Shown: positions 34,755 through 45,035, counted from the stretch's first letter. The stretch: 64,000 nucleotides of DNA from Neopararhizobium haloflavum (GCF_002750855.1 NZ_NWUC01000002.1:496001-560000), one strand, 5' to 3'. The notes: a model not told the origin generated them from the letters alone. Made by a program: numbers and translations.

Positions 34755-36545
34755 CTATCCGCCAGCGGACAGGCCGAAAAAGAAGCTGATCGCCACGCAT
34801 GTCACGAGGCCGATGAGAATGTTCATCGGCACACCGATCTTGAGGAAGTCGGAGAAGCGATAGTTCCCGGCACCATAGACCAGTGTGTTGGTCTGATAGC
34901 CGATAGGGGTCGCAAAGCTTGCACTGGCTGCGAACATGACCGCGACGACGAACGCACGCGGATCGATCCCCAGGCTCTCGGCAAGGCCGATCGCGATCGG
35001 TGTCAGGATGACGGCGATCGCGTTGTTGGTCGCGACTTCCGTCAGGGTGGACGTCAACGCATAGAGCGCCAACAGCGCGACAAATGGCGGCATCGACTGG
35101 ATCGATGGGCCAACCGCCTCGACCAGCAATTCGATCGCGCCGGTGTTCTGCAGCCCGGTGCCGATTGCCAGCATCGCGAAGATCAGGATCAGGATCGATC
35201 CATCAACCGCGCTCCATGCCTCTTCGGAATCGATGCAGCGCAGGATCAGGATGGAGACGACGGCGATGATCGCCAACGCCTCGATCGGCATGATATTGAA
35301 GGCAGCGAGCGCGACCACCGCCACCAGCGCGCCAACCGCGATGGGCGCCTTGCCGCGGCGCCATGGACGCTCTTGCGAAGCGGTTATGGAAACGAGGTTG
35401 GCTTCTTCTGCAAGGCGCGAGATGCCTTCCTCCTGGCCTTCGATCAGCAATCGGTCGGCAGGACGCAGCCGGACGGCCGCAAGGTCCGGGCCGGGATTGT
35501 GATTTGCGCGGTGAATACCGAGGACGCGCGCACCGAAATGGCTCCCCAATCCCATTTCGGCCAGCGTGCGGCCGACGCTGCGACGGCGCGGGGCAACGAA
35601 CGCCTCGACAGTCACAGCGTTCTCCAGCTTGCGAATGCCGCGGCTCGGACCGACGCGAAAGCCAGGTGTCTCGTTCAATGTGAGAATCTCGGTTGCTGGT
35701 GCCTGGATCACCACGGTGTCGCCCGTCTTGAGGCGAATGTCGTCCAGCTTCTCGCGCAGCCGCTCCTTGCCGCGCCGAACGGAGACGATCTTGATGGGCT
35801 CGTGGCTCAGTTCAGCGATATCCTTCAGCGATTTATCATCCGCATTGGCCTCGCCCAGCAGCATGACCTCGCTGAGATAGAGCGGGTCTTCCGTTTCAAG
35901 AGCCTCGCCGCTGCCCTGGCGACGCGGCAGCAACCAGGGTCCCAGAAGCGCCATCAAACCCCAGCCCGACGCCAGCACGACAATTCCGACAGGCGTGATC
36001 TCGAAAATGGAGAACGGCTCCAGCCCGTTCTCACGGGCGACGCCGTCGACCAGAAGATTGGTGGATGTGCCCAGCAAGGTACACGTCCCGCCAAGGATCG
36101 CGACATAGGACAGCGGAATCAGCATCTTCGTCGACGCGGTATTCATCGTAGCGGCCAGCTTGATGATCACCGGTATGGTGACGAGGACGACCGGCGTATT
36201 GTTGACGAAGGCAGAGGCGAAGCTGACGATGCCGAACAGCGTGAGCAATGCCACACAGGGACGGGTCTCGGCCATCGAGACGGCACGATTTGAGATCGCC
36301 TCCAGTACCCCCGTTCTCACCAGTGCACCCGACAGGATGAACATTGCACCGATGGTCAGGGGCGCCGGGTTGGAGAAGACTTCGAGCAGTTCGTTCGAAG
36401 AAACGAAGCCGAGAAGTACGAAAACGACCGCACCGGTCGCCGCGATCACGTCAGGCGGGTAACGCTCGGTGAAGAAGCCAACGAACATGAGGATGAGCAG
36501 GCCAAGCGCGATGATGGCCTGATGGTCGGCGATGAATGCGGACAT
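34755..36545 (-). CDS. SLC13-family permease with two TrkA-C-like domains
   Basis: A 596-residue transporter. About five N-terminal helices including FVNNTPVVLVTIPVI and GTSTNLL, then a soluble middle part (about 215-390) with two RCK_C/TrkA-C-type domains, then C-terminal helices with the matching EVATNNAIAVILTPIA and SFATPIGYQTN. This layout is typical of CitT/SAC1-like anion carriers for sulfate, phosphate or dicarboxylates. The anion cannot be assigned. Confidence 0.88.
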   Translation of the reverse strand: MSAFIADHQAIIALGLLILMFVGFFTERYPPDVIAATGAVVFVLLGFVSSNELLEVFSNPAPLTIGAMFILSGALVRTGVLEAISNRAVSMAETRPCVALLTLFGIVSFASAFVNNTPVVLVTIPVIIKLAATMNTASTKMLIPLSYVAILGGTCTLLGTSTNLLVDGVARENGLEPFSIFEITPVGIVVLASGWGLMALLGPWLLPRRQGSGEALETEDPLYLSEVMLLGEANADDKSLKDIAELSHEPIKIVSVRRGKERLREKLDDIRLKTGDTVVIQAPATEILTLNETPGFRVGPSRGIRKLENAVTVEAFVAPRRRSVGRTLAEMGLGSHFGARVLGIHRANHNPGPDLAAVRLRPADRLLIEGQEEGISRLAEEANLVSITASQERPWRRGKAPIAVGALVAVVALAAFNIMPIEALAIIAVVSILILRCIDSEEAWSAVDGSILILIFAMLAIGTGLQNTGAIELLVEAVGPSIQSMPPFVALLALYALTSTLTEVATNNAIAVILTPIAIGLAESLGIDPRAFVVAVMFAASASFATPIGYQTNTLVYGAGNYRFSDFLKIGVPMNILIGLVTCVAISFFFGLSAGG

Positions 36546-36635
36546 CCGGAATCCCTGAAAAGACGCGGAGAAACGCCCGTCCTGCTCGACAGTTCCTTGC
36601 GCCCCGCACGATAGTGTGGGGAGCCTATAACAGAC

Positions 36636-36662
36636 AGGCCGCTCCCGTGAAGGGAGCGGCCT
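36636..36662 (-). terminator. Hairpin after the TerB-like gene
   Basis: A perfect 11-bp stem AGGCCGCTCCC with a 5-nt loop. The following minus-strand sequence is TGTCTGTTATA, a poor T-run, so termination strength is uncertain. Confidence 0.55.
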
Positions 36663-36688
36663 GATCCGTTCACACCTCAGAAGGTGAA

Positions 36689-37444
36689 CTACGCCGACGC
36701 TTTGCTGCTGGCGACCGTCGCCTCGATATGGTCGACGAGCGCATCGGGAAGCCCAAGGCGTCCGGCCAAGAGATCGAGGTAGCCCTTTTCGGCCCGATTG
36801 TCCGGTTCGATCGCCATGCGCGAGGCCGTATATATCTCGACTTTCTGCTCATCCGTGCGAGCGGCCGAGACGATGGAATCAAGATCGACCGGTGCTTCCA
36901 GTTCCTTCTGCAGGAAAGCCATCTCCTCTGCGTCGAGGCCGTCCTCGGAAAGCTTGCCGACGATGGCGGCCCGCTCGTTCGCGTCGATGTGGCCATCGGC
37001 CTTGGCCGCGGCGATCATCGCCCGAACCATGGCGAGAGCGAAGTCGTCGCTGGTTCGCGTCGGTTCGATGTCGAAGCCGCTATCGGCAGGCGGAGGCAGT
37101 ACCTCCTGTGGCTTTTCCTGCTGGATGGCCGTCGGCGCCTTGCCGGCCTGATAGTTCTTGTAGGCAAGATAGCCAAGGCCGGCGACCGCGGCCATGCCAC
37201 CGATCTTCAACGCCGAACCGCCAAGCTTGCGGCCGGTCTTGGTGCCCAAAAGCGCCGCCATGACGGCGCTTGCCGCCATTGGGTTGCTGGTCGCCATGCC
37301 GGCCATCTGGCCGGCGCGTTCCTTCAGGCCGCCACTCGACCCGCCCAGAGTGCCAAGCGATCCGAGAATATCGCCGGCGGATGACCGCCCGCCCGATTTT
37401 CCGGAGCCCATGAACTGTTCGAGGAGTCTCTTGGGGTCAAGCAT
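36689..37444 (-). CDS. DUF533/TerB-like membrane-associated protein
   Basis: A 251-residue protein with three parts: a Gly/Ser-rich N-terminus with LDPKRLLEQFMGSG, a hydrophobic segment (KIGGMAAVAGLGYLAYKNY, about 80-100), and a C-terminal all-helical TerB-like domain (VRAMIAAAKADGHIDANERAAIVGKL) that resembles a metal-binding acidic motif. The DUF533 family is widespread and of unknown function. The ATG at 37444 has GGAAGGA upstream. Confidence 0.8.
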   Translation of the reverse strand: MLDPKRLLEQFMGSGKSGGRSSAGDILGSLGTLGGSSGGLKERAGQMAGMATSNPMAASAVMAALLGTKTGRKLGGSALKIGGMAAVAGLGYLAYKNYQAGKAPTAIQQEKPQEVLPPPADSGFDIEPTRTSDDFALAMVRAMIAAAKADGHIDANERAAIVGKLSEDGLDAEEMAFLQKELEAPVDLDSIVSAARTDEQKVEIYTASRMAIEPDNRAEKGYLDLLAGRLGLPDALVDHIEATVASSKASA

Positions 37445-37537
37445 TGCGGTTCGTCCTTCCCGTTTGGCTGCGATTGTTGTTCCAGCCGAGATAGGAACGC
37501 GCGGGACGATCCGCAAATTCAAGCGATCACATGCGCG

Positions 37538-38176
37538 TCAGCGGGCCAGCTTCATCGCTTCGGCCGCCAGGTTCGTGATGGCATCCCAATCGCGGTTGGC
37601 GACAAGATCCTTCGGCGCCACCCATGAACCGCCGACACACACGACGTTGGGGAGAGAGAGATAGTCTTCAGCGTTCGAAGGCGATACGCCACCTGTCGGA
37701 CAGAACAGGGTTCCCGACAGCGGCGATGCAAGCGACTTGAGGTAGGCCGCACCACCTGCCTGCTCCGCAGGAAAGAATTTCAGGACCTCATAGCCCTCCT
37801 CACGCAGCGCCATCACCTCGCTCGGCGTGGCGGCTCCGGGAAGCAATGGAACAGGCGAGCGCCGCGCAACGTCCAGCAGCTCTTGCGTCGTGCCGGGCGA
37901 TACGACGAAGCGCGCACCAGCTTCCACGACCTGTTGGTATTGCTGCGCGTTCAGCACAGTTCCTGCACCGGCCACCGCGCCATCGACTTCGCGCGCGACT
38001 GCTCCGATAGCCTCGAGGGCGGCAGGCGTTCGCAACGTGATCTCGATGGCTTTCAACCCGCCGGCAACGAGCGCGCGCGCCAGCGGTACCGCGGTCTGCG
38101 GATCATCGACCACAAGGACGGGAACAACAGGCTGGAGCCGAAGCACAGCCAGAAGCTTCTCGGTCTTTTCTTGCAT
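37538..38176 (-). CDS. eda: 2-dehydro-3-deoxy-phosphogluconate (KDPG) aldolase
   Basis: A class I aldolase of 212 residues. With the ATG at 38176 the catalytic residues fall at E45, R49 and K133 (IEITLRT; EVLKFFPAE), the same numbering as E. coli Eda, which supports this start over an ATG 30 bases upstream. It splits KDPG to pyruvate and glyceraldehyde-3-phosphate in the Entner-Doudoroff pathway. It is monocistronic here; edd and zwf are not in the window. Confidence 0.93.
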   Translation of the reverse strand: MQEKTEKLLAVLRLQPVVPVLVVDDPQTAVPLARALVAGGLKAIEITLRTPAALEAIGAVAREVDGAVAGAGTVLNAQQYQQVVEAGARFVVSPGTTQELLDVARRSPVPLLPGAATPSEVMALREEGYEVLKFFPAEQAGGAAYLKSLASPLSGTLFCPTGGVSPSNAEDYLSLPNVVCVGGSWVAPKDLVANRDWDAITNLAAEAMKLAR

Positions 38177-38263
38177 GGCGCGGACATTTCTCTTCTTTGG
38201 CAGCATGACCCGTCGCTTAGCGTTTCGCCGACCGGATGTCCACCGCGAGGTCCCTGCTCAACC

Positions 38264-39133
38264 TCAAGCCTGACGTCGTGGCGAGAACCAGTCCGCCAAC
38301 CAGCCGAAGCATCTCGATGGACGCGTCGTGCCGAGGCCGGCGTCGCCGCTTTCGGCAAGAGCGTCGAGCGTTCGTGGACCGGCAATGCCGTCGGCTCGAA
38401 GACCCCTGGCTTCCTGGTAAGCGCGCACCGCGGCCTCGGTCGCCGGGCCGAAAATGCCGTCATCCTCAAGCGCCGTGCCTGACGCGGCCAATGCAGCCTG
38501 GAGGTCTTGCACCTGCTTCCCCCGGTCCCCGCGCCGCAGCGTCGGCGACTGCCCGGCGTGCCGGGCATAGACCCTTTCCAGTCGCAGATGGTATCCATTC
38601 CGCTGAAATCCGGGACCGTTGTAGCCACGCGCGAACGAGGTCCAGTCACGGGCCGACAACGCCTGATGAAGCCCTGCCATCTCGATGTAGCGAACCATGA
38701 GATCGAGTTGGCCGGCAAATCCTTCACGTGCCGTCCTGACAAGGTCATCCACCGAACGATATCCAAGCGCATGCCAATGGCTGCCCATGACCTGGCCGAT
38801 CCCCCACGAAACGGACTGGTACGCGGCATCGGCATCGAGGTCCAAGGCTCGGGCGAGCAGGGCCCACCGCCCCGCCTGAGACGGTGGATTGACGATCGCT
38901 CCGGCAACCGGCGAAGCCAGAGCGGCCGCTCGCGCTGCGTCGCGTTTGTCCCGCCGGCACAGCCGATCGAAATAGTGTCCCTCGAAGCGAATGATCGGCT
39001 CCCACTTCCCCGCCACATTGGCGCCGGTTCTTCCGCCGCTCTCCACCTCGACGACGGCGGCGAGCGCGGCGGCTTCGATGTTCAGGCGTCGGGCAGCCGC
39101 GTTGAGAGCAAGGCGGTTTTGATCGGACAGCAC
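38264..39133 (-). CDS. N-acetylmuramidase-domain protein with peptidoglycan-binding domain
   Basis: A 289-residue protein: an N-terminal glycoside-hydrolase-like N-acetylmuramidase domain (VVEVESGG with E31 as candidate catalytic acid, then [11 protein letters not shown] and [10 protein letters not shown]) and a C-terminal PG_binding_1 domain ([17 protein letters not shown]...[16 protein letters not shown], about 195-265). It would cleave the glycan strand. The GTG at 39133 has a near-perfect AAGGAGGTCA site. No signal peptide, like phage endolysins, yet no holin or other phage gene is near. Confidence 0.85.
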   Translation of the reverse strand: MLSDQNRLALNAAARRLNIEAAALAAVVEVESGGRTGANVAGKWEPIIRFEGHYFDRLCRRDKRDAARAAALASPVAGAIVNPPSQAGRWALLARALDLDADAAYQSVSWGIGQVMGSHWHALGYRSVDDLVRTAREGFAGQLDLMVRYIEMAGLHQALSARDWTSFARGYNGPGFQRNGYHLRLERVYARHAGQSPTLRRGDRGKQVQDLQAALAASGTALEDDGIFGPATEAAVRAYQEARGLRADGIAGPRTLDALAESGDAGLGTTRPSRCFGWLADWFSPRRQA

Positions 39134-39240
39134 GGGTGACCTCCTTCGTGGGTATCGGAGGGCAAGTATCGGCTCAACTCCGGTCACCGGGACAATCGAG
39201 GACGATTGCAGCGGAACGCGCGAGGCGCTATCTGCGCGTC

Positions 39241-40194
39241 ATGACCGACACGGACCAAAAAATCGGCGAGGCAGACGAGAACGGTGAGGACACCGTTCTC
39301 GTCGCCGCACTTTATCATTTCGTTTCGTTTGCCCGCTACGCCGCATTCCGCGAGCCACTGGAAGCGCGATGCCGCACCCAGCAGGTCAAGGGAACACTCC
39401 TGCTCGCCCATGAAGGCATCAATGGAACGATCGCCGGTCCGCCGGCCGGCATACGCAACGTCCTGGCATACCTGCGGGAACAGCCGGAATTTTCCGACCT
39501 CATCCACAAGGAGAGCTGGGCGAGACAGATGCCCTTCCTTCGGCTCAAGGTGCGGCTGAAGAAGGAGATCGTGACGATGGGCGTCCCCGACATCGACCCC
39601 GCCAACGACGCCGGCACCTATGTCGAACCGGCGGAGTGGAACAAGCTGATCGCCGATCCCAATACGATCGTGATCGACACGCGCAACGATTATGAAGTGG
39701 CGATCGGCAGCTTTCGTGGTGCGCTCGATCCGCAAACGAAGAGTTTCCGCGATTTCCCCGACTGGGTACGCGCCCATCCGGAACTGGCCGAAAACAAGAA
39801 GATCGCGATGTTCTGCACCGGCGGCATCCGCTGCGAGAAGGCCTCGGCCTTCATGAAGAAGACCGGGTTCGACGAGGTCTATCACCTCAAGGGCGGCATT
39901 CTGAAATATCTGGAAGACGTGCCGGAACAGAACAGTCTTTGGGACGGCGAATGCTTCGTCTTCGATGAGCGCGTTTCAGTCGGTCACGGGTTGAAGCAGG
40001 GCGAACTCCTGCTTTGCCGAGCCTGTCGCCATCCTCTGACGACCGAGGATCGTGCCTCGGAGCGCTTCGAGGCCGGCGTATCCTGCCCGCATTGTTTCGA
40101 TCACCGCACGGAGGATGACCGGCGGCGCTTTCGCGAACGCGAAAGGCAGATTGCCCTGGCGAAGAAGCGCGGCGAGCGGCATTTGGGCGACTGA
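39241..40194 (+). CDS. trhO: tRNA uridine(34) hydroxylase, rhodanese-related
   Basis: A 317-residue TrhO (YceA) protein: an N-terminal acylphosphatase-like domain followed by a rhodanese domain whose active-site loop [12 protein letters not shown] carries C192. Toward the C-terminus are paired cysteines ([17 protein letters not shown]) that could bind zinc. TrhO hydroxylates U34 in wobble positions of certain tRNAs, using oxygen. The ATG at 39241 lacks a strong ribosome site but matches family length. Confidence 0.92.
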   Translation: MTDTDQKIGEADENGEDTVLVAALYHFVSFARYAAFREPLEARCRTQQVKGTLLLAHEGINGTIAGPPAGIRNVLAYLREQPEFSDLIHKESWARQMPFLRLKVRLKKEIVTMGVPDIDPANDAGTYVEPAEWNKLIADPNTIVIDTRNDYEVAIGSFRGALDPQTKSFRDFPDWVRAHPELAENKKIAMFCTGGIRCEKASAFMKKTGFDEVYHLKGGILKYLEDVPEQNSLWDGECFVFDERVSVGHGLKQGELLLCRACRHPLTTEDRASERFEAGVSCPHCFDHRTEDDRRRFRERERQIALAKKRGERHLGD

Positions 40195-40235
40195 CGTCCG
40201 CCCTCTTCGTTCGGACCTGATGCAAGACCCGCCAA

Positions 40236-40267
40236 GAAAAGAGCGGCCCCATTCTCGGGGGCCGCTC
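40236..40267 (-). terminator. Intrinsic terminator after the sugar ABC operon
   Basis: GAGCGGCCCC pairs perfectly over 10 bp (40267-40258 with 40250-40241), followed on the minus strand by TTTTCTT. Confidence 0.85.
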
Positions 40268-40287
40268 GTCTCGGATCGTCAGCGCGC

Positions 40288-41247
40288 TTAGAACGGGCTG
40301 TCGGGGAAATAGTACTGTTCGGCATTGTCCTGCGTGATGAGGACAGAACCGATGATGAACTCGCCCGATACCGGCACGTCGGATACGAAGTTCAGCGCGG
40401 TCAACTCGATTGCCGTGCCGATCATGGCCGGCGGATAGGTGACATTGGCCGGCACCTGTTCATCGCCGTCCATGACACGCTGGATCATCTCCTTCATGCC
40501 GGCGCCGCCGAGCACCCACATCTCGTCTTCACGGCCGGCCTGAGCGATTGCCTCAAGCGCGCCGACCGCCATATCGTCGTCGGAAGCCCATACCGCGTCG
40601 ATCTCGGGATAGCGGGACAGGAAATCCTGCATGACCTCGAAGGAATCGTCGCGGTTCCAATTGCCGTGTTCCATGCCGAGGACTTCGATCCCGGACCCTT
40701 CGATCGCGGCTTCGAATGCTTCCACGCGCTCGTTGTCGATGGTCGTCGGGATGCCACGCAGCACGACGATGTTACCGCCGTCCGGCATGTTTTCCACGAA
40801 GTACTCGCCCGCAACCCTGCCGAAACCTGGGTTGTCGCCGGCAACATAGAGATCTTCGATGTTTTCCTGGCTGAGACCGCGGTCGACAACAGTCACCCAC
40901 TTGCCTTCTTCCTTGACGCGTTGGACCGGACCGGTCAGCGGCTCGGATTCGAACGGCAGCACGACGAGCGCGTCGATGTTGCGCGTTGCCATCATGTCCT
41001 CGATGTCGCTGACCTGCTGGCCCGGATCGCTTGCCGTGGACAGCACGAAATCGAGGTTCTCATAGCGCTCTTCCAACGCCTCGATCGTTGCCTGGGCATG
41101 AAAGTTCATACCGCCGGCCCAGCCGTGCGTTGCGGCGGGAATCGAAACGCCGATCACGGCGGTCTCTTCTTCCTGAGCTTGTGCCGCGAGCGGCATCACC
41201 ATCATGGTGCCGAGCGCCAGAGCGCCTGCGAAATGCTTCAAGTTCAT
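40288..41247 (-). CDS. RbsB-like sugar ABC transporter substrate-binding protein
   Basis: A 319-residue periplasmic protein with a signal ending AAQAQ, then a Peripla_BP_4-type fold (AVIGVSIPAATHGWAGGM, DALVVLPFESEPLTGPV). It captures a monosaccharide or polyol for the permease encoded just upstream. It is the last gene of the five-gene operon, which is unusual since the binding protein is often first. The intrinsic terminator follows. The sugar is not identifiable. Confidence 0.9.
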   Translation of the reverse strand: MNLKHFAGALALGTMMVMPLAAQAQEEETAVIGVSIPAATHGWAGGMNFHAQATIEALEERYENLDFVLSTASDPGQQVSDIEDMMATRNIDALVVLPFESEPLTGPVQRVKEEGKWVTVVDRGLSQENIEDLYVAGDNPGFGRVAGEYFVENMPDGGNIVVLRGIPTTIDNERVEAFEAAIEGSGIEVLGMEHGNWNRDDSFEVMQDFLSRYPEIDAVWASDDDMAVGALEAIAQAGREDEMWVLGGAGMKEMIQRVMDGDEQVPANVTYPPAMIGTAIELTALNFVSDVPVSGEFIIGSVLITQDNAEQYYFPDSPF

Positions 41248-41292
41248 AGTCTCTCTCCCGTGTTAGGCTCCCTTGAGAGCAGTTTTTGCCCG

Positions 41293-42300
41293 TCAGCGCG
41301 CAGCCTTCTTCTGTCGCTGCAGAACGACGGCCAAAATGATGATCACGCCCTGGATCGCCCCATTGAGATAGGGGCTGACGAGGTCCGTGAGATTGAGCAG
41401 GTTGTCGATGAGGCTGAGGATGAGGACACCGACGACGGTGCCCCAGACACGGCCGAAGCCGCCTTTCAGAACCGTACCGCCGATGATCACCGCAGCGATC
41501 GCTTCGAGCTCCCACAGAACGCCGGTCGCGCTGGAAGCCGAGCCGAGCCGCGGCACATACATGATCGTCGCGATCCCGACGAGGATGCCGAGGAAGACGT
41601 AGGTTGCCAGGCGGACGCGATCGACATGCACGGCGGAATACCGGGCGACCTGTTCGTTCGAACCGATGGCGGCGCAATGGCGACCGAATGCGGTGTGCCG
41701 CATGATCATCTCGCCGATGATCGCGATGACGGCGAAAACGATGATCGGCCATGCAACGCCGAAAAGGCCGGAATAATAGACCGGGCGGTAGATCTCGCGC
41801 ACGCTATAATCGAGCGACAGGGTGCCACCATCGGCAAGCCATGTGATCAGGGAACGGAAAATACCCATCGTGCCCAGGGTCACGATGAATGCTTCAATCC
41901 GCGCCTGGGTGATCAGCAGGCCGTTCACCAGGCCTGCGGCGAGTCCCACCACCAAGGCCGATGCCATGCCTACGAGGACGATGCCTATTCCCACGCCCAT
42001 GGACGGCAGCAGCGCGTTCATGATCAAGATCATGACGCCCGCGATGAACGCGGCCATGGAGCCGACAGAAAGGTCGAGGCCGCCCGATGTGATGACGAAT
42101 GTCATGCCGACGGCGATGATGCCGATGAATGCCGAGCGGGCGAGGACGTTGGTCACGTTCCCGTAGCTCAGGAAATTCGGGTTCATCAGCGCCCCGGCGA
42201 TGACAAGCACGATCAGGGCGATGATCGGACCCCAGACGTGAAAGTCGATCTTGAAGCCGGATGCGGGACGCTTGGCTTGCGTGGCGGAGGTATCAGTCAT
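41293..42300 (-). CDS. RbsC-like sugar ABC transporter permease
   Basis: A 335-residue membrane protein with about eight to ten helices and the RbsC hallmark GLDLSVGSMAAF and GGTVLKGGFGRVWGT. It forms the channel of the importer. Its start overlaps the ATPase stop by 8 bp, so the two are translationally coupled. Confidence 0.92.
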   Translation of the reverse strand: MTDTSATQAKRPASGFKIDFHVWGPIIALIVLVIAGALMNPNFLSYGNVTNVLARSAFIGIIAVGMTFVITSGGLDLSVGSMAAFIAGVMILIMNALLPSMGVGIGIVLVGMASALVVGLAAGLVNGLLITQARIEAFIVTLGTMGIFRSLITWLADGGTLSLDYSVREIYRPVYYSGLFGVAWPIIVFAVIAIIGEMIMRHTAFGRHCAAIGSNEQVARYSAVHVDRVRLATYVFLGILVGIATIMYVPRLGSASSATGVLWELEAIAAVIIGGTVLKGGFGRVWGTVVGVLILSLIDNLLNLTDLVSPYLNGAIQGVIIILAVVLQRQKKAAR

Positions 42301-43846
42301 CGCTTTGGTACTTTCTGCCTTCCAGGCCCATCGCGTAGCGCACGATCACGTCTTCGTTGACGTCGTCGCCCGAGACCTCTCCGGTCACACGGCCGGAGCG
42401 CATCACCACGACGCGAGACGCCAGACCGATGACCTCGGCCATTTCGGAGGAAATGACGATGACGCTCTTTCCGCTCGCCGCGAGCTTGTGAATGAACTCG
42501 TAGATCTGCTGCTTGGTGCCGATGTCGATGCCGCGCGTCGGCTCGTCGATGATGACGATGTCCGGCTCGGCCAGCATGGTTTTGGCCAGCAGCAGCTTTT
42601 GCTGATTGCCGCCGGACAGGTTTCCGACGAGAACCTGACGCGTCGGGGCGCGAACATCGAATTCCTTGATCGCCTTGTCGAGCGCGGCTTCCTCGGCCTT
42701 GCCGTCGATCGTGCCCCGCGTGAACTTGTCGAGCGCCAGCAATGTCAGGTTGGTGCGCATCCCCTGCGTGAGGATGAGCCCCCGTCCCTTGCGATCCTCG
42801 GTGAGATAGACGAGGCCTGCCCGGCGGGCATCCTTGACCGAGCGCAGAGGCATGGGCCGGCCACCGATTTCGATCGTGCCGGAGGATTCGCGAACACCGA
42901 TGATGCCTTCCATCAATTCGGTCCGGCCCGATCCGACGAGGCCCGCAAAACCCAGGATCTCTCCCCGCTGCAAATCGAAGGAAACGTCATGCACGATATC
43001 GCCGACCGAGAGGTTCTTCACGGAAATAACCGTCTCGCCCCCGGCCGTGTCGCGCTTCGGTGGGAAAAGGTTTGAAAGTTCACGGCCGACCATGGCCTGC
43101 GCCATCTGGTCTTCGTTCATTTCGCCGGCCTTCACCGCCGCAACATTCTGGCCATCGCGCAGGACCGTGATGCGATCAGCTATGCGTGCGACCTCATCTA
43201 GCTTGTGGGAGGTGTAGAGGATGGCCGTCCCCTTCTGCTTCAGGCGTTCGATCTGCCTGAAGAGGATCGCGGCCTCGCGATTGGTCAGAACAGCCGTAGG
43301 TTCATCCATGATCAGAACGCGCGCATTGCGCGAAAGCGCCTTGGCGATCTCGACCATCTGCTTGTCGGAAACCGAGATATCGGAAACCTTGGCCGACGGA
43401 GAAACCCGCGTCTCAAGCTCACGCAGAAGCCTTTCGGTTTCCGCGCGCATAGCCTTGTGATCGAGCAGAAAGCCCTTGCGGATCTCGCGTCCGAGAAAGA
43501 TGTTCTGTTCGACCGTCAGTTGTTCCGCCAGGTTGAATTCCTGATGGATGAGGATGATGCCGGCATCCTCGGCGTCTTCGCTCGAGAGGAACGTTACGGT
43601 CTTGCCATCGAGCATCAGATCGCCATGGGTCGGAGCAAGATAACCCGACAGGATCTTCATCAAGGTCGATTTGCCGGCGCCGTTCTCTCCGATGAGTGCG
43701 TGGACTTCTCCGGCGCGCAACGTCATGTCGATGTCGAAGAGAACCTGGACAGGCCCGAAGGAGCGGGAAACCTTCTGCGCCGCGAGCACAGTTGCTCCGG
43801 CGCTTGCAGGCGCTGCATCATCGCTTCGGACCACGGCCTGGCTCAT
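42293..43846 (-). CDS. RbsA-like sugar ABC transporter ATP-binding protein
   Basis: A 517-residue double nucleotide-binding protein. Domain one has Walker A GENGAGKST (53-61) and MDEPTAVL; domain two has the degenerate GLVGSGRTEL and signature LSGGNQQK with IDEPTRGID, as in RbsA. The ATG overlaps the stop of the Gfo/Idh gene (ATGA). It energises uptake of the operon's sugar. Confidence 0.93.
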   Translation of the reverse strand: MSQAVVRSDDAAPASAGATVLAAQKVSRSFGPVQVLFDIDMTLRAGEVHALIGENGAGKSTLMKILSGYLAPTHGDLMLDGKTVTFLSSEDAEDAGIILIHQEFNLAEQLTVEQNIFLGREIRKGFLLDHKAMRAETERLLRELETRVSPSAKVSDISVSDKQMVEIAKALSRNARVLIMDEPTAVLTNREAAILFRQIERLKQKGTAILYTSHKLDEVARIADRITVLRDGQNVAAVKAGEMNEDQMAQAMVGRELSNLFPPKRDTAGGETVISVKNLSVGDIVHDVSFDLQRGEILGFAGLVGSGRTELMEGIIGVRESSGTIEIGGRPMPLRSVKDARRAGLVYLTEDRKGRGLILTQGMRTNLTLLALDKFTRGTIDGKAEEAALDKAIKEFDVRAPTRQVLVGNLSGGNQQKLLLAKTMLAEPDIVIIDEPTRGIDIGTKQQIYEFIHKLAASGKSVIVISSEMAEVIGLASRVVVMRSGRVTGEVSGDDVNEDVIVRYAMGLEGRKYQSDD

Positions 43847-45012
43847 AGCTTCACCCAGCCACCATTCTTCTTCGACGAGCGCACGCAGGCATCGACGAAC
43901 TGCATGCCGTAAAGGCCGTCTTCGACGGTCGGAAAGACGACCTCCTTCGACGGCTTCTTGCCGGTGCGATGTGCGATGATGGCGCGCGCCGCTTCGGCGT
44001 AGATCGTCGCGAACCCTTCCAGATACCCTTCCGGATGGCCCGGCGGTATGCGGCTCACCCTGGCGGCGGCGGCGCCTGCGCCCGCACCGTTGCGCGTGAT
44101 CAGCCGCTTTTCCTTGCCGAAGGGTGTGAACCAGAGATAGTTCGGGTCTTCCTGGGCCCACTCCAGCCCGCCTTTGTCGCCATAGATCCGCAGGCGCAAT
44201 CCATTCTCGTTGCCGGGAGCGACCTGGCTGGACCAAAGCATGCCGCGCGCGCCACCGGAAAAGCGCATCATGACATGGGCGTTGTCGTCGAGTTGACGGC
44301 CATCAACGAAGCTCTGGATGTCGGCCGACACCTCCTCGCAGTCCAGCCCGGAAACAAACGACAGGAGGTTGAATGCGTGTGTGCCGATGTCGCCGAGCGA
44401 ACCGCCTGCGCCCGACTTCGCCGGATCGGTGCGCCAGGAGGCCTGCTTCGAGCCGGATTTCTCGACTGCTTCGGTCAGCCAGTCCTGTGCATACTCCACC
44501 TGGACAACGCGGATCTTGCCGAGATCGCCGCCCGCGACCATGTCCCGAGCCTGACGGATCATCGGGTATCCGGTGTAATTGTGGGTCAGAACGAAGAGCG
44601 CATCGGCATCCTGCGCCAGCTTCACCAGCTTGCGGGCGTCGGCCATGGTCGATGTCAGTGGCTTGTCGCAAATGACGTGGATGCCGCGTTTCAAGAATTC
44701 GCGTGCGGCCGGATAGTGCATGTGGTTCGGCGTCACGATGGCAACCGCTTCGATGCCATCCTTCCTTCGCGCCTCGCGCGCGGCCATATCCTTGAAAGAG
44801 CCGTAAATCCGCTTCTCCTCGAGACCGAGGGCGAGGCCCGATTCCAGAGCGCGCTCAGGTGTCGACGACAATGCGCCGGCGACAAGCTCGAAGTCGCCGT
44901 CGATCCGCGCCGCGATCCGGTGAACGCCGCCGATGAAGGCGTCCTTGCCACCGCCGACCATGCCGAGGCGGATGCGGCCGGCGCGCTCGTCGTTTCTGCC
45001 TGAAATCGTCAT
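43843..45012 (-). CDS. Gfo/Idh/MocA-family oxidoreductase
   Basis: A 389-residue NAD(P)-dependent dehydrogenase: Rossmann start RLGMVGGGKDAFIGGVH, CDKPLTSTM (EKP-like motif) and GGSLGDIGTHAFNL (the GxxxDxGxH catalytic motif). It oxidises or reduces a sugar or polyol. It lies between a TIM-barrel isomerase and the ABC genes, so it probably acts on the imported sugar. Confidence 0.9.
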   Translation of the reverse strand: MTISGRNDERAGRIRLGMVGGGKDAFIGGVHRIAARIDGDFELVAGALSSTPERALESGLALGLEEKRIYGSFKDMAAREARRKDGIEAVAIVTPNHMHYPAAREFLKRGIHVICDKPLTSTMADARKLVKLAQDADALFVLTHNYTGYPMIRQARDMVAGGDLGKIRVVQVEYAQDWLTEAVEKSGSKQASWRTDPAKSGAGGSLGDIGTHAFNLLSFVSGLDCEEVSADIQSFVDGRQLDDNAHVMMRFSGGARGMLWSSQVAPGNENGLRLRIYGDKGGLEWAQEDPNYLWFTPFGKEKRLITRNGAGAGAAAARVSRIPPGHPEGYLEGFATIYAEAARAIIAHRTGKKPSKEVVFPTVEDGLYGMQFVDACVRSSKKNGGWVKL

Positions 45013-45035
45013 GTCGCTTCTCCTCCCGCCAAGCC

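Noticed and set aside
38264-39133. Prophage remnant
   Set aside because: Only one lysin-like gene; no integrase, attachment site, holin or structural gene, and flanks are ordinary housekeeping genes.
40666-42360. A 564-codon open frame antisense to the sugar-binding and permease genes
   Set aside because: Only a shadow of the real frame; low-complexity Asp/His/Arg composition.
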